From Cloacimonetes bacterium UBA5835 (GTDB lineage: Bacteria; Cloacimonadota; Cloacimonadia; Cloacimonadales; Cloacimonadaceae), in contig DJGX01000008.1 of assembly GCA_002432865.1 (NCBI GenBank), positions 1 to 25,958 of the forward strand: a stretch of DNA of 25,958 nucleotides. Reading direction: 5' to 3'. The position numbers were made by a program, and so were the translations under genes. Shown piece by piece: positions 1 to 6,579 of the stretch; the stretch's first letter is position 1, and the number at the start of each line of letters is the position of its first letter. Below the pieces are notes generated by a model. The model worked only from the letters and a program-made list of their open reading frames with translations. It did not search any database and was not told where the DNA came from.

Positions 1-75
1 TTTAACCCGGCGACAAAAATAACGAATAAAAAAAGTCCCAGCGGGACGACAGATTTGAGCTTTAGAAACAAGGAT
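1..75. repeat. Dispersed palindromic repeat, left copy
   Basis: The stretch carries aacccggcgaca, then an A-rich spacer, then the short palindrome gtcccagcgggac followed by gacagat and gaaacaaggat. An inverted copy with the same order of words is at about 25800-25870. The palindrome could form a GTCCC/GGGAC stem with a three-base loop. It looks like a REP-like intergenic element; no protein coding is evident. Confidence 0.75.
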
Positions 76-184
76 GCTAGGATTAAGTTTTCGAAACAAG
101 GATTTTAGGATTTTAGGATTTAGAGGATTGGTTTATAAGCCACCGAGGGCACCGAAATCACCGAATAAAATAAATGGTAACATA

Positions 185-305
185 CTTGTTTTGTCTTACA
201 ATTTTGGAGTAATCAGCTAAAGAATATCAGCTTCCTACTAACTATTTTTTTAACAACTAATCTTGAATCTTGTCTCCAAATACCAAAATTGTGAGCCAAA
301 ACAAG
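185..305. repeat. 121-bp element with 23-bp terminal inverted repeats
   Basis: The left arm 185-207 and the reverse complement of the right arm 283-305 agree at 21 of 23 positions, starting cttgtttt and ending acaattttgg. The 75-bp interior is AT-rich and has no open frame of note. Such a short arm-bounded unit could be a MITE-like element or encode a long hairpin RNA. No clear target-site duplication is visible on the flanks. Confidence 0.6.
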
Positions 306-360
306 AACCAAAAGCTCCTTGGGGTTGCATAAAATATAGTCACCTTTGTATTTGAAAACG

Positions 361-540
361 GGTTAAAACCTGTTGTTCGTTTCTACTGATCTTAACGGAA
401 CTCTTTTACCGGCAGTGTGTAATAGTTACTTTATGTCATTATATGCGCCGGGTTAAAACCTGTTGTTCGTTTCTATTGATCTTAACGGATCTCTTTTACC
501 TGTAGTGAGTTATAATATAATAATGTCATTATGTGCATTG
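361..540. repeat. Tandem duplication, two copies of 90 bp
   Basis: Two head-to-tail copies with an exact 90-bp offset are seen at 361-450 and 451-540. Shared words include ggttaaaacctgttgttcg (361 and 451), gatcttaacgga and atgtcattat (433 and 523). A few substitutions separate the copies, mainly in the last third, and a degenerate third start (gggttttaatcc) follows at about 540. The ggttaaaac word also occurs next to the palindromes at both window ends. Confidence 0.8.
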
Positions 541-568
541 GGTTTTAATCCAGCGAAGAAATGTAAGC

Positions 569-595
569 ACGCAGATCACGCAGATTACGCAGAAG
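569..595. repeat. ATTACGCAG-type short repeat
   Basis: Three successive cacgcagat / attacgcag units occur here. This degenerate word is a common intergenic repeat in FCB-group genomes; function unknown. Confidence 0.6.
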
Positions 596-596
596 G

Positions 597-672
597 AATA
601 GGTATGGGATGAACAGGATTTTAAGGATTTTAGGATTTAGATGTGTAGCCGGAGGACGCCGTTCCTCTGCAA
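597..672. repeat. Dispersed repeat block with a GAGGA/TCCTC hairpin
   Basis: The block begins aataggtatgggatgaacag, continues with GGATTTTA words and agatgtgtag, and ends in the palindrome gaggacgccgttcctc (652-667). The same pieces occur in reverse orientation at 25919-25958 (first part) and 25743-25782 (second part). On the right they are separated by other repeat modules, so the modules are shuffled between sites. Confidence 0.7.
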
Positions 673-683
673 GAAATATCCTC

Positions 684-712
684 TTACAGATCACGCAGAT
701 TACGCAGATTAA
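684..712. repeat. ATTACGCAG-type short repeat, second stretch
   Basis: The words ttacagatcacgcagat and tacgcagatt repeat the unit seen at 569-595. Confidence 0.6.
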
Positions 713-777
713 GTTTTAGAAACAAGGATTTAAGGATTTTAAGGATTTAGAGGATTGTATTTTATAAATGACGAATA

Positions 778-901
778 GTCGGCTTTAAGTCAAAATCGGC
801 CTTTTCTATGAGATTATTAATGACCTTATTCAAAAATAGGAAAAAATAATGAAATGAGTTGGCAGATCACATGGAAAACCGATTTTAACTCAAAGGCCGA
901 C
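778..901. repeat. 124-bp element with about 24-bp inverted arms
   Basis: The left arm 778-801 (starting gtcggcttta) and the right arm 877-901 (ending caaaggccgac) are imperfect reverse complements with a few substitutions and a one-base gap. The interior is AT-rich without an open frame. Its size is close to that of the 121-bp arm-bounded element at 185-305 but the arm sequence is different. Confidence 0.5.
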
Positions 902-957
902 ACAATGATAGCGATGGTGGCGTAAGCCCCTCGAAAATTAGCACAAAATGAAATAAA

Positions 958-980
958 GTTCCGCTAGGAACGATACATAC
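958..980. repeat. REP-like palindrome gttccgctaggaac
   Basis: A GTTCC/GGAAC hairpin core is followed by gatacatac. A near-identical inverted copy lies at 25883-25905 beside the other right-end modules. Confidence 0.65.
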
Positions 981-1067
981 TATCCAAGGGTTTTAACACA
1001 GAGGAAAAAAGAGATTGACATAATTGGGCAATTTCTGTGTTTGGAACGCAGTAGAAAATAAGCTGTT

Positions 1068-1073
1068 TATAAT
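1068..1073 (+). promoter_or_regulatory. Candidate -10 box of the DUF6754 operon
   Basis: A perfect TATAAT lies 21 bases before the start codon at 1095. No good -35 lies at 16-18 bases; TTGGAA at 1041-1046 is 21 bases away. A perfect TTGACA at 1015-1020 exists but has only a poor -10 at the usual distance. The short leader would contain the ribosome site GGGAG at 1081-1085. Confidence 0.4.
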
Positions 1074-1094
1074 GATATTTGGGAGAAATAGCAT

Positions 1095-4022
1095 ATGAAG
1101 TTATTCAGATTTCGCCTAATCTTTCTCCTTCTGTTTCTATTCATAGTGTTTAGCACAGTGATAATAGCCCAGAAACAGACGGAGGAGGAAAGATATGTTG
1201 TAGAAGATTTCAAAGTAGAAGATATTCCTGCTGACGATGGAACGGGATTATTATTATCCTGGAAGCCTCTTGAACGAAGCAAACGCATTATCGAATATCG
1301 TGTTTACCGGGGAGTTAGTCCTGACAGATTATTTTTCCTGGAAGCCATACCTGTTAATGTAAAAACGGGTGTTGCATCGGATAGGATGTATTATTATGAC
1401 AATTCTGGTAGTGAATTTTTCGATATTACCTCTCCCAGCGAGTTAAAGAAGGAAAAACAGCAGGGTAAGAATAGTCCTCTATATCAAAAAATGCCTCGTA
1501 ACATTCCAATTTTAGCAGAAATAGCAGGTAAATATTCTCTGCTTTCCGTTAGTGAAAAGAACAATTACTATTACAGAAGCCAGAAAGTAACTCTGGATAA
1601 AATGCCACAATCAAAAACGAAGAGTTCTTTTCCTGAAGAGGGAAAGACATATGCTGGTTTGAAGGATAATCAGCAAACGGTTTTTTGTTTTCTAAATCCT
1701 GGCGAAAAGTATTATTATTCAGTTGTAGCAGTAAATGAGAGGCGTTTGTATCAAAAACCTGCCAAGATCACTTATGGAATTCCGGTTCCCAATCCTCCTA
1801 ATCCAGCTGCTGCTTTTCACACTGTAGTTTTGGAAGACCTAAAAGAGTTAAGGTTTGAATGGGAGCTTCCTATATTCAGTTCGGACATAGTTCAATATCG
1901 AATTCATAAAATATCAGCTACTGCAGATTCTTTATGGAATAATATACGCTATCATCCTAAGGTTGTAGATCAGCATACGGTTGTGCTCAATCAGGGTTTA
2001 GTAGGTTATGGTTCAATGAAGAATTACTGCAGTGTTAACATTCCCCAAGGTAGTTCCTTAGATGAATATAAAAATGCTGCTTATTCACTGGAATTAATAG
2101 ATGCAGATGGCTACAGCAGTTTTTCCAATCTTTCCAAGCCGCGGATCAAGAATAGTGGTAATCTTCCTGCCAAGCCTATTTTTCATATGGAAGATAAACC
2201 TAACGATAAAGGTGATCGGTTAACAGTTGTTTGGGATCATCCTATTTGTTATGTAGTTAAAACCACGGCAATAAACGAAAAATATGATAAATTCAGAGTG
2301 AATTACCAATTGAATCAGACCGAAACCCAAAAAGTGGATAATATCTTTTTTGAGTTTTATAAGAATGGCGAAGATAAGCCCTTTGCTCGAATCAATGAAT
2401 TTTATCAAGACAATATTGTGATTTTAAAGGTCCCCAATGGTTATGATTACAAAAAGGGGTTCCGAGTGAAAATTAGAATGAAAGGCGAGCCCGAAATTCC
2501 AGAGGATTACTGTCTGGAGCAAAATTTGGAATATGATCCTCAAATGCTTGCCATTATGCCTACTAATGCACTATACCGCAATGGGAAAAATGTTTCCAAA
2601 ATTAACAATATCGTTTATCGTAAAAGTGTTACTTCTCCCCAGTTAACTTTGGTTAAACGCAATACATCATATGATAACTCTTTGGATGTAAACATTCCTT
2701 ATGCCAGTATAATTCAAAAGCCGGTTGAGGGATTCAGTTTTGCCCAAGGTGATTCGCTGATTACTTTTATTAATGGTGAACGAACTGCTCGCAAACTGAA
2801 AAGTGGAGATATAAAAACTCCCCTCGCTTTACTTTCGCCCAAGGTTGATCTAGTTTATGATAAGGATAATGCAACCCGGATCGAAACAAATATATTTCCC
2901 GATTTAGGTAAAAAGGAAGCGGAAGAAAAAGTAAAGGAACTGAATACAACGCTGTCGGAGTTGAAAGCTCAAAAAGCAATGTTAACTGATCCTGCAGTAG
3001 TTGCCCAAATAAATCAAAACATAGAGCAGGTTCAGAAACAAATAAATGCTTACAGTAAAAACGAGAGCTTGGTTTCCGCTAATAAAATTACCGACCGAAA
3101 AAAGCGGATGCGCTTTATTGCTAAAATTAGAGAAGATTATACGCGCTGGACAAGCTATCAGGTAGTTCGTTCTGATGGTAGAGGTCTTTTTACTGAAAGT
3201 GATATGTTAAAAGACGGCGATGATATTCTATATATGAAACCGATTTCCAATGTGTTTGACACAAATAAATATACTACCCTCGTAGCAATGTTGATATTTG
3301 GGATAATTGTGGTGGTCTTTATCAGTTTAGCCAAACGCGGCAAGGACCTATACATTCGTCCCATAGCAGGTTTAGAAGAAATTGATACAGCTGTTGGCAG
3401 AGCCACAGAAATGGGTCGCCCGATAATGTATATGATGGGTCATGGTAGTGTTAGTGATGTAGCAACAATTGCTTCAATGGGTATTTTAAGTTTAGTTGCT
3501 CGCAAAACAGCTGAATATGATATAAAACTTATCGTGCCTGTTTACAATTATATAGTGATGCCTATTGCCCAAGAAATTGTTAGAGATGCGCATTATTCTG
3601 CAGGCCGTCCAGATAGCTTTGATAAAAATAATGTATTCTTTTTAACCGATGTTCAGTTTGCTTATGTAGCAGGTGTGAATGGAATTATGATTCGTGAGCG
3701 AGCTGCCACGAATTTCTTTATGGGTTATTTTAGTGCGGAAGCATTGTTGATGACGGAAACAGGAAATTCCCTGGGTTCTTATCAGATTGCAGGAACCGAT
3801 GCTGTAACCCAGATTCCTTTCTTTATAACTACTTGTGATTATACTTTAATCGGAGAAGAGCTTTATGCTGCTTCTTCTTATTTAAATCGTGAACCAATGC
3901 AACTGGGAACTTTGAAGGCACAGGATTATTATAAGTTTCTCATTTTCGCTTTTGTGGTTGTCGGAGCGGTGCTTTCCAGTTTTCAGTTAACAGGTCTTGC
4001 AGAAATATTTCCCGTTAAATAA
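1095..4022 (+). CDS. Large envelope protein with fibronectin-like region and C-terminal DUF6754-type domain (paralogue 1)
   Basis: This 975-aa protein has no known activity. Residues 1-26 form a signal anchor. A fibronectin-III-like segment with WKPLERSKRIIEYRVYRG follows at about 33-110, with more beta-rich segments to about 590. A charged coiled coil is at about 605-655. A membrane span at about 728-748 is followed by KRGKDLYIRP, so by the positive-inside rule the next domain (about 749-945) is cytoplasmic. That domain carries GRATEMGRP, TETGNSLGSYQIAGTDA and TLIGEELYAASSY, which I associate with DUF6754. A last membrane span is at about 948-966. It is the first gene of a compact operon and a clear paralogue of the 929-aa protein at its end. 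The start is supported by GGGAG nine bases upstream. The operon context suggests a membrane complex; the DUF number is from memory. Confidence 0.9.
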   Translation: MKLFRFRLIFLLLFLFIVFSTVIIAQKQTEEERYVVEDFKVEDIPADDGTGLLLSWKPLERSKRIIEYRVYRGVSPDRLFFLEAIPVNVKTGVASDRMYYYDNSGSEFFDITSPSELKKEKQQGKNSPLYQKMPRNIPILAEIAGKYSLLSVSEKNNYYYRSQKVTLDKMPQSKTKSSFPEEGKTYAGLKDNQQTVFCFLNPGEKYYYSVVAVNERRLYQKPAKITYGIPVPNPPNPAAAFHTVVLEDLKELRFEWELPIFSSDIVQYRIHKISATADSLWNNIRYHPKVVDQHTVVLNQGLVGYGSMKNYCSVNIPQGSSLDEYKNAAYSLELIDADGYSSFSNLSKPRIKNSGNLPAKPIFHMEDKPNDKGDRLTVVWDHPICYVVKTTAINEKYDKFRVNYQLNQTETQKVDNIFFEFYKNGEDKPFARINEFYQDNIVILKVPNGYDYKKGFRVKIRMKGEPEIPEDYCLEQNLEYDPQMLAIMPTNALYRNGKNVSKINNIVYRKSVTSPQLTLVKRNTSYDNSLDVNIPYASIIQKPVEGFSFAQGDSLITFINGERTARKLKSGDIKTPLALLSPKVDLVYDKDNATRIETNIFPDLGKKEAEEKVKELNTTLSELKAQKAMLTDPAVVAQINQNIEQVQKQINAYSKNESLVSANKITDRKKRMRFIAKIREDYTRWTSYQVVRSDGRGLFTESDMLKDGDDILYMKPISNVFDTNKYTTLVAMLIFGIIVVVFISLAKRGKDLYIRPIAGLEEIDTAVGRATEMGRPIMYMMGHGSVSDVATIASMGILSLVARKTAEYDIKLIVPVYNYIVMPIAQEIVRDAHYSAGRPDSFDKNNVFFLTDVQFAYVAGVNGIMIRERAATNFFMGYFSAEALLMTETGNSLGSYQIAGTDAVTQIPFFITTCDYTLIGEELYAASSYLNREPMQLGTLKAQDYYKFLIFAFVVVGAVLSSFQLTGLAEIFPVK

Positions 4023-4034
4023 ATGAGGTCTTAG

Positions 4035-4664
4035 ATGAAGAAAACAATACCTTTAATCATTGTAATCTTGGGTGGCATAATCTTTGTGATATATGCCTTT
4101 AGTCCCCACAAGCTTATACAGGATGATTTTTACAACAAGTTTTACATTCCCTGGGTTTATGCTTCCATCCCTTGGGCTGCATTACTGGGAGTAATGAGTT
4201 TAACTATGATGCACAGCAATAAGATAAAAAGGCGTGCTCCTAAATGGCAATATAGCTATTTCTTTTTTGCTGGATTCATTATTACTTCTCTTGCTGGTTT
4301 TATTGGTGGAACGCAAAAAGGAAGTGCTTTGATGTGGATTTTTGAGAATATGCAAATGCCGATGAGCTCTACGATGTTTTCGTTATTGGCATTTTATATG
4401 GCATCTGCAGCTTATAAAGCATTTAGGGCTCGTTCTGCGGAAGCGACGGTTTTACTGATTGCTGCTATTGTAGTGATGTTGGCACAAGTGCCTTTGGGAG
4501 TGAAAATCTATAAAAATCTACCGGTTATTTCTCAATGGATTTTGGATGTTCCCAATCTTGCTTCCAAGCGTGGAATTGCTATTGGAGTAGGTCTTGGGGG
4601 TGTGGCAACTTCCCTAAAAATACTTTTGGGCATAGAACGTTCCTACTTGGGTGGAACGGATTAA
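4035..4664 (+). CDS. Small polytopic membrane protein of the DUF6754 operon
   Basis: This 209-aa protein is not recognised. It is mostly hydrophobic, with spans visible at about residues 5-23, 40-57, 75-94, 105-125 and 135-155 and a glycine-rich last segment (GIAIGVGLGGVATSLKILLG) that may be a sixth. There is no signal peptidase site and no catalytic motif. It starts 12 bases after the 975-aa gene, with GAGG at 4025-4028 as ribosome site, and is followed at once by the bitopic protein gene, so it is surely co-transcribed. It may be a membrane subunit or anchor for the large exoplasmic subunits; that role is inferred from position only. Confidence 0.85.
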   Translation: MKKTIPLIIVILGGIIFVIYAFSPHKLIQDDFYNKFYIPWVYASIPWAALLGVMSLTMMHSNKIKRRAPKWQYSYFFFAGFIITSLAGFIGGTQKGSALMWIFENMQMPMSSTMFSLLAFYMASAAYKAFRARSAEATVLLIAAIVVMLAQVPLGVKIYKNLPVISQWILDVPNLASKRGIAIGVGLGGVATSLKILLGIERSYLGGTD

Positions 4665-4683
4665 GGAAAGGGGGGAAAACAGG

Positions 4684-5865
4684 ATGAATTTTTTTGAAAG
4701 AATGCAAAATTTAGACCGGCGCTGGATCTACATTGTTGTAGCTCTGGCAATCATCATTCCCTTAATGATTCCTTATAATTCGGATAATGTAACTTCTCCG
4801 CCAACGGAGAATCTGTATCAGATGATAGATTCTTTTGCCGGCAGAGAAGATAGAGCCGTGTTATTAAGTTTTTTACATGATGCTTCCACGATGTCTGAGC
4901 TTTATCCAATGGAAATTGCCATAATCAGACATTGTTTTGAACGCAATATCAAGGTCTTCGCTCTCTCTTTTCTAACCTCGGGAGCACCTATTATTGACTA
5001 TGCTTTCAATTCTGTGAAAGAAGAATATCCAGATATTAAAAGTGGAGTGGATTATTGTAATTTTGGCTATAAACCTCAGCCTATGGCCATTGTTTTGGGT
5101 ATGGGAGATAATATTGCCAATGCTGTAAATACGGATGCTGAAGGACGCAAGCTGGAGAGTTTGCCGATTATGAAAGGAATTAATAACTACAACGAAATGA
5201 ACCTGGTAGTAGAATTTTCCGGAAGCACGGCAGGAACTTATTGGATATATTATGCTCGTCCCAAATTTGGAGTGAATGTAGCTTTGGGAGTTACCGCTGT
5301 TATGGCTGCTGATGAATATCCTTATTTACAATCGGGTCAATTGATTGGGATGCTTTCTGGACTAAAAGGTGCAGCTGAATATGAGAAGCTGGTTGATGTT
5401 TTTGCCGCTTATCGTGATCCGAAAGTTGATTATAGAGTAAAGATGGATGCGGAAGGCAACAAAATTATTCCGGGGCGTCCTTTCGGCAAAGAAGTGCTCA
5501 ATGATGAAGGCACGAAAAAACTAATTAATATTACCACTCAGACCAAGGCGGAATTTACTCCTGCCGATTATGCTGCTTTCGTAGCCAAATATCCAGAGGA
5601 AAAAGCTATTTTCGATTCTCTCAAAGAGCTCGAAGGGGAGAAAATAATTATTGATGTAAGTAAAATAACCCCCGAGCTAAGAAATCAGATGGGCGAATAT
5701 GCCTATCGCGAAATAAATCAGCTTACTTACAATATAAACTATAAATTTAAAGTTGCCAGAATTGGAATGAATGCTCAATCTGTTGCTCACATAATGATTA
5801 TAGTTTTTATCATTATGGGTAATATTGGTTATTTCATTCAGAAATCCAAAGTGGTAGAAAAGTAA
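4684..5865 (+). CDS. Bitopic membrane protein with DUF6754-like soluble domain
   Basis: I place the start at the ATG at 4684 (393 aa) because a strong purine tract GGAAAGGGGGG at 4665-4675 precedes it by eight bases. A GTG at 4651 would overlap the previous gene and lacks such a site. A single span near residues 15-33 (WIYIVVALAIIIPLMIP), preceded by arginines, and another near the C-terminus (AHIMIIVFIIMGNIGYFI) frame a soluble domain of about 330 residues predicted outside the cytoplasm. By eye this domain resembles the DUF6754 domain of its neighbours: SGSTAGTYWI matches TGNSLGSYQI, and LIGMLSGLKGAAEY matches LIGEELYAASSY. No function is known. It is the middle gene of the operon, with 19- and 17-base gaps on its two sides. 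Confidence 0.85.
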   Translation: MNFFERMQNLDRRWIYIVVALAIIIPLMIPYNSDNVTSPPTENLYQMIDSFAGREDRAVLLSFLHDASTMSELYPMEIAIIRHCFERNIKVFALSFLTSGAPIIDYAFNSVKEEYPDIKSGVDYCNFGYKPQPMAIVLGMGDNIANAVNTDAEGRKLESLPIMKGINNYNEMNLVVEFSGSTAGTYWIYYARPKFGVNVALGVTAVMAADEYPYLQSGQLIGMLSGLKGAAEYEKLVDVFAAYRDPKVDYRVKMDAEGNKIIPGRPFGKEVLNDEGTKKLINITTQTKAEFTPADYAAFVAKYPEEKAIFDSLKELEGEKIIIDVSKITPELRNQMGEYAYREINQLTYNINYKFKVARIGMNAQSVAHIMIIVFIIMGNIGYFIQKSKVVEK

Positions 5866-5882
5866 AGAACGGGAGGATAACA

Positions 5883-6485
5883 ATGAGTTTCGAATTATTT
5901 AGTAATCTAGTAGCTGCGTTTTTCACGCTATGTATTTTCTCCTTCCTGTATAAGGATAACCCACTCTATCAGATGGCGGAACAACTTTTGGTAGGAATTT
6001 CCTTAGGTTATTCTTTGGTCTTTACTTATGAACGGATATTTATTCCTTATATATGGCAACCGATTGTGCTCAAGCATAATTTTATCCTTATTTTTCCTAC
6101 CCTTTTAGGAATACTGTATCTGTTCCGTTTTTCTCGTAAACTGGGTTGGCTTTCTCGTTACCCTATTGCTTTTTCGATGATTGGAATTGGATTGGGTGTT
6201 CCCTTAGGAATTCATGCTGGAATTTTAGTTCAGATGCGTCAGGCAATGGTTCCTGTAGAGAACATCAATCTCTTTCTTATTTTATTAGGCACAATTGCAG
6301 TGTTGTTATACTTCTTCTTTTCTAAAGCGCATACAGGTGCTTATGGAAAGTTTGTAGGTATTGGGAAATGGTATATGATGATTGGTTTTGGAGCTTCATT
6401 TGGAATGACAGTTATGGCTCGTATCTCATTGCTGATTGGTAGAATCCAGTTCCTTGTAATTGATGTGCTGGGACTAATGAAATAG
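5883..6485 (+). CDS. Small polytopic membrane protein, second of the operon
   Basis: This 200-aa protein is not recognised. Hydrophobic spans are visible near residues 5-22, 33-52, 66-80, 95-115, 130-145 and 160-185. Short polar loops hold RFSRKLGWLSRYP and a conserved-looking YERIFIPYIW. It begins 17 bases after the bitopic protein gene, with GGGAGG at 5871-5876 six bases before the ATG. Together with the 209-aa protein it gives the operon two multi-span subunits of the same size, which fits a membrane complex or channel-like assembly. That is inference; no transport motif is seen. Confidence 0.85.
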   Translation: MSFELFSNLVAAFFTLCIFSFLYKDNPLYQMAEQLLVGISLGYSLVFTYERIFIPYIWQPIVLKHNFILIFPTLLGILYLFRFSRKLGWLSRYPIAFSMIGIGLGVPLGIHAGILVQMRQAMVPVENINLFLILLGTIAVLLYFFFSKAHTGAYGKFVGIGKWYMMIGFGASFGMTVMARISLLIGRIQFLVIDVLGLMK

Positions 6486-6512
6486 CTGTTATTTCCAGGA
6501 ACCGGTAAAAAA

Positions 6513-6542
6513 GGTAAGACAAAAAAATCACAAGTTCTTACC
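6513..6542 (+). promoter_or_regulatory. Small hairpin between operon genes
   Basis: GGTAAGA (6513-6519) pairs with TCTTACC (6536-6542) across a 16-base A-rich loop in the only sizeable gap (94 bases) of the operon. No T-run follows, so it is not a standard terminator. It might tune expression of the last gene. Confidence 0.3.
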
Positions 6543-6579
6543 CAATTACTTACTGGAATCCTGGCTAAGGGATAGATAA

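Larger units (their letters stand above)
1..1094. other. Gene-free repeat mosaic upstream of the DUF6754 operon
   Basis: This spacer of almost 1.1 kb holds no convincing gene on either strand. It contains, in order: a REP-like palindrome block, GGATTTTA-type short words (about 88-126, 614-640, 724-755), a 121-bp element with 23-bp inverted arms, a 90-bp tandem duplication, two ATTACGCAG-type stretches, a block with the palindrome gaggacgccgttcctc, a second inverted-repeat element, and the palindrome gttccgctaggaac. Several of these recur in inverted orientation at the right end of the window. It reads as an accumulation zone for small dispersed repeats. Confidence 0.7.

Noticed and set aside
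361..540. Possible start of a CRISPR array because of regularly spaced repeated words
   Set aside because: Only two copies exist, the whole 90-bp unit is repeated including what would be the spacer, and no cas gene is in the window.
1..1094. Degraded insertion sequence or transposon
   Set aside because: No transposase fragment could be read in any frame; only short non-coding repeats are present.
4651..4683. GTG start at 4651 for the bitopic protein
   Set aside because: It overlaps the previous gene and lacks a ribosome site, while the ATG at 4684 has a strong purine-rich site.
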